Shown: positions 48,407 to 57,982, numbered from the stretch's first letter. The stretch: 64,000 bases of DNA from Schumannella luteola (GCF_013408685.1 NZ_JACBZY010000001.1:372001-436000); one strand, 5' to 3'. The notes: a model not told the origin generated them from the sequence alone. Made by a program: numbers and translations.

Positions 48407-48873
48407 TGGCGCAAGGCGATGACCGCATCCAGCTCGAGAGCTCGCTCGGCTACCTGCTCAAGGAGGCCTCGAGCGCGCTGCGCGCAGCGATGGAGGACGT
48501 GCTGCGCCCGCTCGGCATGACCGTGACGCACTACTCCTGCCTCGAGCTGCTCGCCCAGCGCCCCGGGCTCTCGAACTCCGAGCTCGCCCGCGGCGCCTTC
48601 GTCACCCGGCAGTCGATGAACGTGCTGCTGCAGTCGCTCGAACGCGAGGGCCAGGTCACGCGCGCGACCGAGGCGACCGTCGGGAAGGCGCTGCCGACGG
48701 AGCTGACCGCGCTCGGCCGGCGCAAGCTGGCCGCCGCGAGCGCCGCAGTGCGCGGGGTCGAGTCGCGGATGCTCGCCGGCATGAGCGAGGCCGAGCAGGC
48801 GACGGCATTCCGGGCGCTGCAGAGCATGGTGCGGTCGCTGCGCGACACCCCGAGCGGGGCGCCCACCGCGTAG
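48406..48873 (+). CDS. MarR-family transcriptional regulator
   Basis: 155 residues. Helical dimerisation ends flank a winged helix: TVTHYSCLELLAQRPGLSNSELARGAF, VTRQSMNVLLQSLEREG, and the wing ATVGKALPTELTALGRRKL. It is predicted to repress itself and the divergent VOC gene through the twin TGTCAG palindromes; ligand unknown. Confidence 0.93.
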   Translation: MAQGDDRIQLESSLGYLLKEASSALRAAMEDVLRPLGMTVTHYSCLELLAQRPGLSNSELARGAFVTRQSMNVLLQSLEREGQVTRATEATVGKALPTELTALGRRKLAAASAAVRGVESRMLAGMSEAEQATAFRALQSMVRSLRDTPSGAPTA

Positions 48874-48881
48874 CGCCCACG

Positions 48882-48902
48882 CGCGGGCAGGGAGCGCCCG
48901 CG
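48882..48902 (+). terminator. Hairpin after marR
   Basis: CGCGGGC (48882-48888) pairs with GCCCGCG (48896-48902), nine bases downstream of the MarR stop. Confidence 0.5.
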
Positions 48903-48940
48903 TCCCGTGCCCCTCGCCGGCCCTCAGCGCGCGCCGGCCC

Positions 48941-49672
48941 TCAGCGCCCGCCGAGCACGTCCGCCTCCGCTCGCACCAGCTCCGCGTTGCCCGGCGCGAC
49001 CTCGCCGCTCGGCAGGCGATACACATCCTCCAGGCCGATCCGGATGCCGTGCCCGCGGTGCACGGCCGACTCGAGCACCGCCCAGGCGGTCGGCCCGGCG
49101 CCGTGATGCACCTGCTCGAGGCCGACGCCGACCTCGGCGAGCAGTCGCTCGATCTCGAGCGACTCGCCGAGCGCATCCTCGACCCGCTCGGCGACGGGCT
49201 CGACGAACACCCGGCGCCAGGGATGAGCCGACGGCCGCGCCGCGAACTCGCGCGCGGCGTCCACCGAGAGCAGGCACGCCTCGAGCCCGACGCCCCGACG
49301 GGCGAGCAGGGCGGCGATGTCATCGACCCCCGACTCGCCGAGGTTGACCGGGATCAGGTCGGGCAGCTCGGTCCACTCCGAGATCGCCCGCAGTCGGGCC
49401 CGCGGATCCGGCTCGATCTCGGCGAAGGTCGTCATGTTCAGCGGCACCGTCGGCGCGACCCGCCTCACCGCTCGCAACGTCGCGGCGACGTGGCGCGCCT
49501 CGAAGGTCTCGCGCCCGTCGTCGTCGAAGGCGTGCAGGTGGATCGACGTCGCGCCGGCGAGCACCGCGGCCGCGGCATCGTCGGCGATCTCGTCAGGCGT
49601 CCTCGGCATGCGCGGGTGCGGCCGCGGTCCGTTGAGAGCGACCTGCAGCGTGCGCGTCGGAGAAGAACCCAC
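48941..49672 (-). CDS. BKACE-family 3-keto acid cleavage enzyme
   Basis: 243 residues from GTG 49672. TIM-barrel of the 3-keto-5-aminohexanoate cleavage (BKACE, DUF849) family: LQVALNGPRPHP, the zinc ligands in SIHLHAFDDDG, and the C-terminal IRIGLEDVYRLPSGEVA. These enzymes condense a beta-keto acid with acetyl-CoA to give acetoacetate and a new CoA ester. The protein is somewhat shorter than the 270-310-residue norm. Substrate unknown. Confidence 0.88.
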   Translation of the reverse strand: MGSSPTRTLQVALNGPRPHPRMPRTPDEIADDAAAAVLAGATSIHLHAFDDDGRETFEARHVAATLRAVRRVAPTVPLNMTTFAEIEPDPRARLRAISEWTELPDLIPVNLGESGVDDIAALLARRGVGLEACLLSVDAAREFAARPSAHPWRRVFVEPVAERVEDALGESLEIERLLAEVGVGLEQVHHGAGPTAWAVLESAVHRGHGIRIGLEDVYRLPSGEVAPGNAELVRAEADVLGGR

Positions 49673-49759
49673 ACCCTCATCTCAACAGATGGCAGCAGCG
49701 CTGCCCCCTTCGGCTTGCGCGACACCCGTCGCGGGAATAATCTTGCACGGTCTAAAAGT

Positions 49760-49774
49760 TTGCAGTACATGCAA
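49760..49774. promoter_or_regulatory. Inverted repeat upstream of the DHA2 transporter
   Basis: TTGCA-GTACA-TGCAA is a perfect 15-base inverted repeat, with a further TTGCA at 49743-49747. It lies about 90 bases upstream of the transporter start (49862) in an A/T-rich pocket and is a candidate operator for the TetR protein encoded downstream. Confidence 0.5.
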
Positions 49775-49861
49775 GCTCGTCGCCAGCGTCGGCGTCACCC
49801 CTCCCCACCACCCGGGTTCCGGCGCGCGACGCCCCACCCGCTGCACCACGTTAGGAAGCGC

Positions 49862-51901
49862 ATGTCCTCGGCTGCCGTCAGCTCACCACCCCGCTCGACC
49901 ACCCCGAGCGGAGGAGGAGGCGCGGGCGGCACCCTCATGAGCCACCGCGAGATCCTGTTCGTGATCTACGGCCTACTCGCCGGCATGTTCCTCTCCTCGC
50001 TCGGCCAGACCGTGTTCGGCACGGCGATCCGCACGATCGGCGACGATCTCAAGGGCCTCGACCAGCAGGCCTGGGTCACGACGGCGTACCTGATCACGTC
50101 GACGATCGCGACGCCGATCTACGGCAAGCTCAGCGACATCTTCGGCCGTCGTCCGCTGTTCATCTTCGGCATCAGCGTCTTCATCGCCGGCGCCGTGCTG
50201 TCGTCGATGTCGACCTCGATGCTCATGCTCGCCGGCTTCCGCGCGATCCAGGGCATCGGCGCCGGCGCGCTCATGTCGCTGCCGCTCGCGATCCTCGGCG
50301 ACATCCTCGCCCCGCGCGAACGCGCCAAGTATCAGGGCTACTTCCTCGCGGTGTTCGGCATCGCCTCCGTCATCGGGCCGCTGCTCGGCGGACTCCTCGC
50401 GGGCGCCGACCAGATCCTCTTCATCACCGGATGGCGCTGGGTGCTGCTGATCAACGTGCCGATCGGCGTCATCGCGCTGATCATGGTGATCCGCTTCCTG
50501 CACCTGCCCAAGGTGCACGACCGCGCCACCGCGCCGCGCATCGACTGGTGGGGCGCGACGGCGATCATCGTCGCGCTCGTGCCGCTGCTGCTCGTCGCCG
50601 AGCAGGGCCGCACCTGGGGCTGGGGTTCGATCGGATCGATCGCCTGCTACGTGATCGGCGCCGTCGGACTCGTCGCCTTCGTCGTCATCGAGACGCGGAT
50701 GAAGGATGACGCCATCCTGCCGATGAAGCTCTTCCGCTCGGGCACCTTCTCGATGGCGGCGCTGCTCGGCTTCCTCGTCGGCTTCGCGATGTTCGGCGCC
50801 ATGCTGACGCTGCCGCTCTACCTGCAGATCGTCGTCGGGCTCGACCCGACGGCCGCCGGCTTCGCCACCCTGCCGCTCGTGCTCGGCCTCATGGTCGCCT
50901 CGATCGTGTCGGGTCAGCTGATCTCGCGCATCGGCAAGTACCGCGCCTTCCCGATCACCGGAACCGCCTTCACCGCGGTCGGCTACATCCTGCTGACCTT
51001 CATGAACATCGACCGCCCGCTCTGGTTCCTGCTCATCGCGATGTTCGTGATCGGCCTGGGCCTCGGCCAGCTCATGCAGACGCTCACCTTCGCCGCGCAG
51101 GGCTCGGTCGAGCCGCGCGACATGGGCGTGGCGACGAGCTCGGCGACGTTCTTCCGTCAGATCGGCGGAACGCTCGGCGTCGCCGTGCTGCTGTCGGTGC
51201 TGTTCTCGGCGCTGCCGGGCAACATCGCGAGCTCGCTGTCGAACGAGAAGACCCTGACCGCCGGTCTCAGCGCCGCGCTCGACCCGAAGGTCGCCGACGC
51301 GAGCGAGAACGCGGCCGTCATGAAGCAGATCTGGAACAAGGTCGTCGATCCGGCGAAGCAGGGCATTCAGGCACAGCTGGATGCGGGCACGCAGCAGGCG
51401 CTCGCCGCAGCACCCGGCGCACCCGAGGCGCTCGTTCTCGCCGGGGTCGCCGACAAGGCGCACGCCTCGGTGATCGACGGCAAGGTCGCGGTCGACTGGT
51501 CGGACAAGGCGCAGCGCGACTTCTACGTCGCGCAGCTCGAGCCGAAGATCCACGACCAGCTCGCGAAGGCCGACACCGCCTCGTCGAGCTCCGACTCGAG
51601 CTCGAGCGACACCTCGTTCCTCAAGGGCGCCGACCCGCGTCTGACGCGCCCGTTCCTCGGCGGATTCAACGACTCGGCCGTGATCGTGTTCTGGGTCGGC
51701 TTCGGCGTGATCGTGCTCGCGTTCATCCTCACCTGGTTCTTCAAGGTGCCGCCGCTGCGTCAGCGCTCGGCCCTGCAGGAGCGCGCCGACAAGCACCGCG
51801 AGGCGACCGAGGAGCTCGAGCAGGAGGCCGTGCTGGCCGCCAACGAGTCGGGTTCCTTCGTCGCGCCGATGACCGGCTCGATCCCCGTCGTGCAGCGGTG
51901 A
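49862..51901 (+). CDS. DHA2-family multidrug efflux MFS transporter
   Basis: 679 residues from ATG 49862; the long upstream frame is antisense to the BKACE gene. Fourteen membrane helices fit the DHA2 (EmrB/QacA) group: loop motif GKLSDIFGRRPLF, motif C-like GPLLGGLLAG, and WGWGSIGS. A soluble loop of about 170 residues (roughly 445-610), rich in Ala, Asp and Lys with a Ser-rich end, separates the last two helices and is larger than in most EmrB proteins. A basic and Glu-rich cytoplasmic tail follows. It overlaps the TetR gene by GTGA. Confidence 0.93.
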   Translation: MSSAAVSSPPRSTTPSGGGGAGGTLMSHREILFVIYGLLAGMFLSSLGQTVFGTAIRTIGDDLKGLDQQAWVTTAYLITSTIATPIYGKLSDIFGRRPLFIFGISVFIAGAVLSSMSTSMLMLAGFRAIQGIGAGALMSLPLAILGDILAPRERAKYQGYFLAVFGIASVIGPLLGGLLAGADQILFITGWRWVLLINVPIGVIALIMVIRFLHLPKVHDRATAPRIDWWGATAIIVALVPLLLVAEQGRTWGWGSIGSIACYVIGAVGLVAFVVIETRMKDDAILPMKLFRSGTFSMAALLGFLVGFAMFGAMLTLPLYLQIVVGLDPTAAGFATLPLVLGLMVASIVSGQLISRIGKYRAFPITGTAFTAVGYILLTFMNIDRPLWFLLIAMFVIGLGLGQLMQTLTFAAQGSVEPRDMGVATSSATFFRQIGGTLGVAVLLSVLFSALPGNIASSLSNEKTLTAGLSAALDPKVADASENAAVMKQIWNKVVDPAKQGIQAQLDAGTQQALAAAPGAPEALVLAGVADKAHASVIDGKVAVDWSDKAQRDFYVAQLEPKIHDQLAKADTASSSSDSSSSDTSFLKGADPRLTRPFLGGFNDSAVIVFWVGFGVIVLAFILTWFFKVPPLRQRSALQERADKHREATEELEQEAVLAANESGSFVAPMTGSIPVVQR

Positions 51902-52557
51902 TCGGCGTGCGCGGCGAGACCTCCCCGACCACGTCGGCGGTGCGCGAGGCGGTGCCGCTCGACACGGCGGCGCTGATCCTCGCCGGCGACACCGAAGAGG
52001 TCTCGCTGCGCGAGCGGAAGAAAGCGCGCACCTGGATGGCGCTGCACGAGGCCGCGCGGTCGCTCGTGCTCGAGCGCGGCCTCGACGGCGTCACGATCGA
52101 GGAGATCTGCGAGGTCGCCGAGGTCTCGCCGCGCACCTTCTTCAACTACTTCGCGTCGAAGGCGGATGCGGCGCTCGGGCTGCGCGAGCCGCGCATCCAC
52201 GATGAGGCCTTCGCGCGCTTCGCGGCCCGCGGGGCGGAGCATGGCGCGGTGAACGACCTCTGCGATCTGCTCGCGGCGACGATCGACCTGCCGCCGGACA
52301 CGGCGCGGGTGAAGGAGCTGGGGCGCGAGCGGCCCGAGGTGTCGCCGGCGATCCACAAATGGATGTCGCAGCTGCGCACCGCGATCAGCGACGCGGCTGT
52401 CGATCGCCTCGGCGAGCGGCGCGGGCGTCTCGCCGTCGCGCTGGTGTTCGCGGGGCTGTTCGAGACCATCCACGAGCCGGCGGTCTCCTCGGCCGACGAC
52501 CTGGCCGCGCGCCTGCGCGAGCGGGTCGCGATGATGGTCGAGATCGCCGGCGCGTAG
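51898..52557 (+). CDS. TetR-family repressor of the efflux operon
   Basis: 219 residues from GTG 51898, overlapping the transporter stop. The helix-turn-helix is at about residues 45-92 (AARSLVLERGLDGVTIEEI, EVSPRTFFNYFASK). The C-terminal ligand domain resembles the actinobacterial efflux repressors that carry a TetR_C 'MftR-like' end. Co-transcription with the pump suggests negative feedback and induction by pump substrates. Confidence 0.93.
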   Translation: MIGVRGETSPTTSAVREAVPLDTAALILAGDTEEVSLRERKKARTWMALHEAARSLVLERGLDGVTIEEICEVAEVSPRTFFNYFASKADAALGLREPRIHDEAFARFAARGAEHGAVNDLCDLLAATIDLPPDTARVKELGRERPEVSPAIHKWMSQLRTAISDAAVDRLGERRGRLAVALVFAGLFETIHEPAVSSADDLAARLRERVAMMVEIAGA

Positions 52558-52605
52558 CGGCCACCGGGCGCCGAGGTGCGCAGCCCCTGACGCCTGCTCG
52601 GCGAC

Positions 52606-53022
52606 TCAGCTCTCGTGGAACGACGGCAGATACGAGAGCCCGACGAGGATGCCCTCGGGACTCAGCAGCCGCGCCGTCGACTGACCCCACGGCTCGACCT
52701 TCGGTCCGACGAGGATGCGCTGCCCCTTCTCCGCGAGCTCGGCGGCGCCCGCCGCGACGGCCTCGGGCGACTCGAGCTCGAATTCGATCCACGACTGCGG
52801 AACGGGGAGATCAGCGGGCCACTCGGCGGTGCCGAACGTGGCCTCGGCCGCCTGGCTCAGCGGCCACAGCCCGAACACCTTCGCCCCGTCGAGGTCGCGG
52901 GCGTGGAAGTAGTCGGGCGCGATCTCGTCGAGTTCGAGGCCGATCACGTCGCCCCAGAATCGCCGTGTCGCCGCCGGGTCGGGTCCGATCGGGCCGTAGC
53001 CCGCGATGAACTGGATCTGCAT
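52606..53022 (-). CDS. VOC-family protein
   Basis: 138 residues from ATG 53022 (a GTG at 53031 is the alternative). One VOC module: FIAGYGPIGPDPAATRRFWGDVIGLEL and ARLLSPEGILVGLSYLPS. Similar proteins are annotated as glyoxalase-like. It stands between the TetR gene and the polyamine transporter on the opposite strand. Confidence 0.87.
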   Translation of the reverse strand: MQIQFIAGYGPIGPDPAATRRFWGDVIGLELDEIAPDYFHARDLDGAKVFGLWPLSQAAEATFGTAEWPADLPVPQSWIEFELESPEAVAAGAAELAEKGQRILVGPKVEPWGQSTARLLSPEGILVGLSYLPSFHES

Positions 53023-53092
53023 GGCCTGCACGGTAGCGGCACCCAGTGACGCCGGCGCGGGGATCGCTCGGTGAGACTCGCGAATGTCGACG

Positions 53093-53167
53093 GATTCCGT
53101 TGCTCAACCGCGCGCATCCTTTCGTATACCTCTGTCGGAATCCCGTCGCAACTCTCGATTCCGTCGC
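53093..53167. repeat. Three degenerate repeats upstream of the polyamine transporter
   Basis: GATTCCGTTGC (53093), GAATCCCGTCGC (53138) and GATTCCGTCGC (53157) are related direct repeats in the gap before the first transporter gene (53216). TATACC and TATATC boxes nearby may be -10 elements. They may be a regulatory array, but they are short and the third overlaps no clear promoter. Confidence 0.35.
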
Positions 53168-53215
53168 GCGAGCGGTATATCGTCGCCCCACCAGACGGCG
53201 AGCAAGGGAGTTCGT

Positions 53216-54331
53216 GTGACAGCTCAGTCCCCCGATGCATCCGCCGTGAACGGCAGCGTCGAGCTGCGCGGCATCGTGAAGACCTTCGGCGGCAACGTCG
53301 CGATCGGGGGTGTCGACCTCGATGTGCACAGCGGCGAGTTCCTCTCCCTGCTCGGCCCCTCCGGCTGCGGCAAGACGACGCTGCTGCGCATGATCGCCGG
53401 CTTCGAGCATCCCGACTCCGGCGACATCCTCGTCGGCGGCACGAGCGTGCTGAACACGGCGCCTTACAAGCGCCCGGTCAACACGGTCTTCCAGAGCTAC
53501 GCGCTGTTCCCGCACATGACGGTCGCCGAGAACGTCGCCTACGGGCTGCGGCAGAAGGGCACCCCGCGCAGCGAGATCGGCGCCCGGGTGGCCGAGGCGC
53601 TGGACATGGTGCGGATGCGCGACTTCGCCGACCGCAGTCCGCTCAAGCTGTCGGGTGGCCAGCAGCAGCGGGTCGCCCTCGCCCGTGCGCTCGTCAACCG
53701 CCCCCGCGTGCTGCTGCTCGACGAGCCGATGTCGGCCCTCGACCGCAAGCTGCGCGAGGAGATGCAGATCGAGCTGAAGCTGCTGCAGCAGCAGCTCGGC
53801 ACGACCTTCGTCTTCGTGACCCACGACCAGCAGGAGGCGCTGTCGATGAGCGACCGCATCGTGGTCATGCAGGGCGGCGCGATCCAGCAGATCGGCTCGA
53901 CCGAGCAGGTCTACCTCGAGCCGGCGAACGCCTTCGTCGCGGGGTTCATCGGCAAGCAGAACTTCATCGAGGCGACCGTGCAGGCGGATGGCACGCTGCT
54001 CGCCGCCGACGGCCCGCTCGGCCGGCTCGGCGACGTCGGCTCGGCGGCGCCCGCCCCCGCATCCGGCACCCGCGTGACGGCGACGATCCGCGCCGAGGCC
54101 GTCACGGTCACGGCGACGCGTCCGGCGAGCGCCGCGCTGCCCGCGACCGTCGCGGGCATCTCGTTCCTCGGCGACGCCATCCAGTACGTCGTGACGACGC
54201 CGAGCGGCCTCGAACTGATCTCGCGCGTCGACCCGGCGCGTGCCGAGAGCCTCAGCACCGGCGACCAGGTCTGGTTCCACTGGGATGCGGCGGCCCTGCG
54301 CGCCTTCCCGGCCGAGCAGGCGGCGGCCTGA
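53216..54331 (+). CDS. potA: Polyamine-type ABC transporter ATP-binding protein
   Basis: 371 residues from GTG 53216, preceded by an AAGGGAG site. Walker [10 protein letters not shown], signature [15 protein letters not shown], Walker [13 protein letters not shown] and the switch His in FVTHDQQEA are intact. The C-terminal TOBE domain (about 280-365) matches PotA. It energises uptake through the two permeases encoded downstream. Stop overlaps the binding-protein start (TGATG). Confidence 0.95.
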   Translation: MTAQSPDASAVNGSVELRGIVKTFGGNVAIGGVDLDVHSGEFLSLLGPSGCGKTTLLRMIAGFEHPDSGDILVGGTSVLNTAPYKRPVNTVFQSYALFPHMTVAENVAYGLRQKGTPRSEIGARVAEALDMVRMRDFADRSPLKLSGGQQQRVALARALVNRPRVLLLDEPMSALDRKLREEMQIELKLLQQQLGTTFVFVTHDQQEALSMSDRIVVMQGGAIQQIGSTEQVYLEPANAFVAGFIGKQNFIEATVQADGTLLAADGPLGRLGDVGSAAPAPASGTRVTATIRAEAVTVTATRPASAALPATVAGISFLGDAIQYVVTTPSGLELISRVDPARAESLSTGDQVWFHWDAAALRAFPAEQAAA

Positions 54332-55566
54332 TGCCCGGCCCGTTCGGCGGATCGGGACGGCCCGACTTCGGCGGGTTCCTGCGCGGCGGTCGGGCGAGGG
54401 AAGCGGGTGCCGAGGTGCGCGCGCTCATCCCCCGCGCCGCCTCCGCGCAGATCACCCGACGCGCCCTGCTCAGCGGCTTCGCCGTGAGCGCCACCGCACT
54501 CACGCTCGCCGCGTGCGCCCGCGAGACCGGCCTGGCGGCATCCGCGCCCCTCGACGGCGAGCTCGAGAGCCAGCTCAACGTCTACAGCTGGGGTGACTAC
54601 GACGACCCGCGCAACATCTCGGCGTTCCAGCGCAAGAACGGCGTGACCGTGCAGATCGACAGCTACGGCTCGAACGAGGAGATGATCTCCAAGCTCGGCG
54701 CGACGCGCGGCACGAGCGGCTACGACATCATCGTGCCGACCGGCGTCTACGTGCCGCTGCTGGCGAAGAACAAGCTCGTGCAGAAGCTCGACCTGTCGAA
54801 GCTGAAGAACTTCGACAACCTGCTGCCCGCCTACCGCGACCAGTCGTGGGATCCGGGCAACGTCTACACGGTCTGCAAGGACTTCGGCACCACCGGGTAC
54901 GCCTACAACACCGAGGTGATCGACCGCGAGATGACCTCGTGGCAGGACTTCCTCGACGTCGCCGAGACCACCGCGAGCCACAACACGGCACTCCTCGAAG
55001 ACCCGTGGGAGGTGAGCTGCATCTGGTTCGCCGCGAACGGGATCGACCCGAACACGACGAAGGAGTCCGACCTCGACGCCTGCGAGAAGTACATGGTCAA
55101 CACGCTCGCGCCGCACGTGAAGGCCTTCAACTCGAGTGCCGCGCAGAGCGGCATCCCGCAGGAGACCTTCTCGCTCATCCAGGCCTTCAACGGCGATGTG
55201 CGGCAGGCCTTCCTCGCGACCGAGAAGCCGCCGAAGAACTGGAAGTTCGTCTTCCCGACCCCGACCGCGAACCTCTGGATGGACTGCTGGGCGATCACGA
55301 CCGGCGCGCAGCATCCCGACTCGGCGTATGCCTTCATCGACTCGATGCTCGAGCCGGAGGTCGCCTACCGCGAGCTCGACTACATCGGCTACTCGACCGG
55401 ACTGAGGGGACAGGAGGAACTGGCGCGGAAGCGCGACTACGACTTCCCCGACCTGGTGTTCCTGACCGAGGAGGTCGAGAAGCGGCTCACGCCCTCGCTC
55501 GTGACGGACGCGACCGAGCGGCTGACCTCGATCATGAACCGGATGATGGCGAAGGCGGGCAGCTGA
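54331..55566 (+). CDS. potD: Polyamine-type ABC transporter substrate-binding lipoprotein
   Basis: 411 residues. A leader of about 45 residues precedes a twin-arginine-like signal (ITRRALLSGFAVSATALTL) that ends in a lipobox (LAAC, Cys64), so the protein is tethered to the outer face of the membrane. The binding fold begins LESQLNVYSWGDY and includes YDIIVPTGVYVPLLAKNKL, TGYAYN and WMDCWAITTGAQHPDSAYAFI, typical of PotD/PotF. The usual ligands are spermidine or putrescine; the exact one cannot be told. The long leader suggests the start could lie at the later Met or GTG near the Tat signal. Confidence 0.92.
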   Translation: MPGPFGGSGRPDFGGFLRGGRAREAGAEVRALIPRAASAQITRRALLSGFAVSATALTLAACARETGLAASAPLDGELESQLNVYSWGDYDDPRNISAFQRKNGVTVQIDSYGSNEEMISKLGATRGTSGYDIIVPTGVYVPLLAKNKLVQKLDLSKLKNFDNLLPAYRDQSWDPGNVYTVCKDFGTTGYAYNTEVIDREMTSWQDFLDVAETTASHNTALLEDPWEVSCIWFAANGIDPNTTKESDLDACEKYMVNTLAPHVKAFNSSAAQSGIPQETFSLIQAFNGDVRQAFLATEKPPKNWKFVFPTPTANLWMDCWAITTGAQHPDSAYAFIDSMLEPEVAYRELDYIGYSTGLRGQEELARKRDYDFPDLVFLTEEVEKRLTPSLVTDATERLTSIMNRMMAKAGS

Positions 55567-56540
55567 TGACCACCACCGAGATCATGACGCTGGCGCAGGA
55601 GCCGGGCGCGAGCGCGGGCGGGCGGGGCGCCGGGCGCGGCGGCGCCCGCATCCGTCAGCGCCTCAGCGGCACGACCGTCGCCGGCTTCCCGACCTGGGCG
55701 TTCGTGCTGTTCTTCTTCATCGTGCCGATCGCGCTCGTGCTCTGGTACAGCTTCGGCTACAAGCCCGACCTGTTCTCGGCGCACGCCAACGACAAGCTGT
55801 CGTTCGACCGCTACGCCGAGGCGCTCGATCCGACCTTCCTCGGCACGTTCCTCAACACGCTGCGCATCGGCGTCGTCGGCACGGTCATCTGCCTGATCAT
55901 CGCCATCCCCTTCGCCTACTGGCTCGCGGTCAAGCTGAAGCCGCAGTACCGCGCGCTCGCGCTGGCCCTCGTGCTCGTGCCGTTCTGGACGAACTTCCTC
56001 GTGCGCACGCTCGGCTGGCAGATCGTGCTGTCGCCGCAGGGCTTCGTGTCGTCGGCGCTGCAGGGCCTCGGCCTCGACAAGCTCGACGTGCTCTACACGC
56101 CGACGGCCGTGCAGATCGGCGTCGTCTACAACTACCTGCCGCTGATGATCCTGCCGCTGTACGTGGCGATGGATCGGGCGGGCACCTCGCTGCGGGAGGC
56201 CAGCGCCGATCTGGGGGCGAACCGCATCCGCACCCTGTTCCAGGTGACGCTGCCGCTCGCGGCGCCGGGCATCGCGAGCGGGGCGCTGCTCGTGTTCATC
56301 CCGCTCATGGGCGACTACGTGACGGCATCCGTGCTCGGCGGCGCGCAGGGCAACATGATCGGCCAGCTCGTCGCGAGCCAGTTCAACACCGCTCAGAACT
56401 GGGCGCTCGGCTCGGCGATGGCGGTGCTGCTGATGCTGTTCACGGCGATCACGGTGGCTCTGGTCGCCGTCATCGCGCTGGTGGTCAGGTTCGCGATACG
56501 CCGAGCGCGACGCGTCGTGCTGACGGGAGGTGCGGCATGA
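55566..56540 (+). CDS. potB: Polyamine-type ABC transporter permease (PotB-like)
   Basis: 324 residues. Six membrane helices; the ATPase-contact EAA loop is ASADLGANRIRTLFQVTLPLAAPG. A Gly/Arg-rich cytoplasmic N-terminus of about 35 residues precedes the first helix. It pairs with the next permease. TGATG overlap with the binding-protein gene, ATGA with the next gene. Confidence 0.94.
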   Translation: MTTTEIMTLAQEPGASAGGRGAGRGGARIRQRLSGTTVAGFPTWAFVLFFFIVPIALVLWYSFGYKPDLFSAHANDKLSFDRYAEALDPTFLGTFLNTLRIGVVGTVICLIIAIPFAYWLAVKLKPQYRALALALVLVPFWTNFLVRTLGWQIVLSPQGFVSSALQGLGLDKLDVLYTPTAVQIGVVYNYLPLMILPLYVAMDRAGTSLREASADLGANRIRTLFQVTLPLAAPGIASGALLVFIPLMGDYVTASVLGGAQGNMIGQLVASQFNTAQNWALGSAMAVLLMLFTAITVALVAVIALVVRFAIRRARRVVLTGGAA

Positions 56541-57427
56541 GCGCGGTGGATGATCGGCCCGTACCGAGGGTCGCGAACCGGCGTCGCCGCGACGGCGTGA
56601 GCGTCGGGCTGACGGTGTGGGGCGTTCTGGTCTTCGCGTTCCTGTTCATCCCGATCATCGTGATCATCGCCTACTCCTTCAACACGGGCCGCCTGCTGGC
56701 GACCTGGCAGGGCTTCGGCTTCGACGCTTACGGCGCCGCGTGGGAGAACCCGGTGCTGCGCGCCTCGGTCATCACCTCGCTGCAGGCGGCGCTCGGCGCG
56801 GCCGTGCTGTCGACTATCCTCGGCACCCTCGGCGGCCTCGCGCTGGCCCGCTCGAAGGTGAAGGCGAAGTGGGTGCTCTGGGCGACCGGCCTGCTGACGA
56901 TCACGCTGTTCACGCCCGAGATCGTGGATGCGGTGTCGATGCTCCCCTGGTTCGTCAGCCTCGGCACCGACTTCGGCATCGCCCCGTTCAGCAACGGCAT
57001 GGTGCGGCTCGTGGTCGCGCACAGCGTGCTGTCGGTCGCGGTGGTCACGTTCATCGTGCGGGCGCGGATGCACGGCATGGACGAGTCGCTCGAGGAGGCC
57101 GCGGCCGACCTGTACGCGCCGCCGCTGCGTCGCTTCTTCCAGATCACGCTGCCGGTCGCGAGCCCGGCGATCTGGGCCGGCGCGCTCATGTCATTCACGC
57201 TGAGCCTCGACAACACGATCGTGTCGAGCTTCGTGCAGGTGCCTGGGGCGACCCCGTGGCCGGTCTACATCTTCAGCGCGCTGCGGGTCGGGCTGCGGCC
57301 CGAGATCGCGGCGGTGTCGGCGGTCATGTTCGTGCTGACCCTGCTCGCGCTCGTCGTGGTCGGGCTCGTGCTGCGCCGTGGCGGCCAGTCGGCGGAGGAG
57401 ATGGCGAAGACGCTCGCGAGCGCGTAG
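56537..57427 (+). CDS. potC: Polyamine-type ABC transporter permease (PotC-like)
   Basis: 296 residues. Six helices with the EAA loop EEAAADLYAPPLRRFFQITLPVASP and the PotC-type N-terminal LFIPIIVIIAYSFNTGR. It ends the four-gene transporter operon. The intergenic stretch after it (57428-57565) shows no clear terminator. Confidence 0.95.
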   Translation: MSAVDDRPVPRVANRRRRDGVSVGLTVWGVLVFAFLFIPIIVIIAYSFNTGRLLATWQGFGFDAYGAAWENPVLRASVITSLQAALGAAVLSTILGTLGGLALARSKVKAKWVLWATGLLTITLFTPEIVDAVSMLPWFVSLGTDFGIAPFSNGMVRLVVAHSVLSVAVVTFIVRARMHGMDESLEEAAADLYAPPLRRFFQITLPVASPAIWAGALMSFTLSLDNTIVSSFVQVPGATPWPVYIFSALRVGLRPEIAAVSAVMFVLTLLALVVVGLVLRRGGQSAEEMAKTLASA

Positions 57428-57565
57428 CGCCGTCCCTCTGGGGCCCGCGGTCGGGCGGCTCCCGCGACCCGAGCGCGGAAGCCGTCTCGGCCCGTGAAGC
57501 TGTGTGCCGCATCGGCATCCCTTGTGCAGCCAGCGTGAGTACGGCCACGGTGCTAGACCTGATTC

Positions 57566-57982
57566 GTGAATGACGAACCGGGGATGACGCAGCAGGCCGA
57601 CGGAACTCGGATCGGCGCGTCCCCTGGTGCGGAGCGTCCGATTCCGAACACGCTGATGGAGCCGGAGCCGAACGTCCAGCGCATCATGTGGACCGGCACG
57701 ATCTGGTTCGCCGCGGTCGTGCTGTCGATCGGCGCGACGATGGGTCCGCTGCTCGCGAGCGGCTGGCGTCCGGATCAGCTCCCCGGCGTGCTGCAGGGCA
57801 TCTGGTGGATCGGGGTCGTCATCATGACTCTCGCCGTCGGCCTCATCGGCTGGTCGGGATGCCCGATCCTCGAGGTCAGCGTGAAGGTGGCGAGCAACAA
57901 CAAGTCGCGCACGATGCAGTTCGGCACGGCGCTGTTCATCTCCAGCGGCGCGATCCTGCTCGCCGCGATCATGCTCGGCTGA
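57566..57982 (+). CDS. Small membrane protein of unknown function
   Basis: 138 residues from GTG 57566 (an ATG seven codons later is the alternative). A hydrophilic N-terminus of about 40 residues is followed by three hydrophobic segments: TGTIWFAAVVLSIGATMG, GIWWIGVVIMTLAVGLIG and TALFISSGAILLAAIML. Between them is NVQRIMWTG and GCPILEVSVKVASNNK. I do not recognise a family. It is transcribed after the transporter operon, from which it is separated by 138 bases, and is convergent with the DUF222/HNH gene. Confidence 0.72.
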   Translation: MNDEPGMTQQADGTRIGASPGAERPIPNTLMEPEPNVQRIMWTGTIWFAAVVLSIGATMGPLLASGWRPDQLPGVLQGIWWIGVVIMTLAVGLIGWSGCPILEVSVKVASNNKSRTMQFGTALFISSGAILLAAIMLG

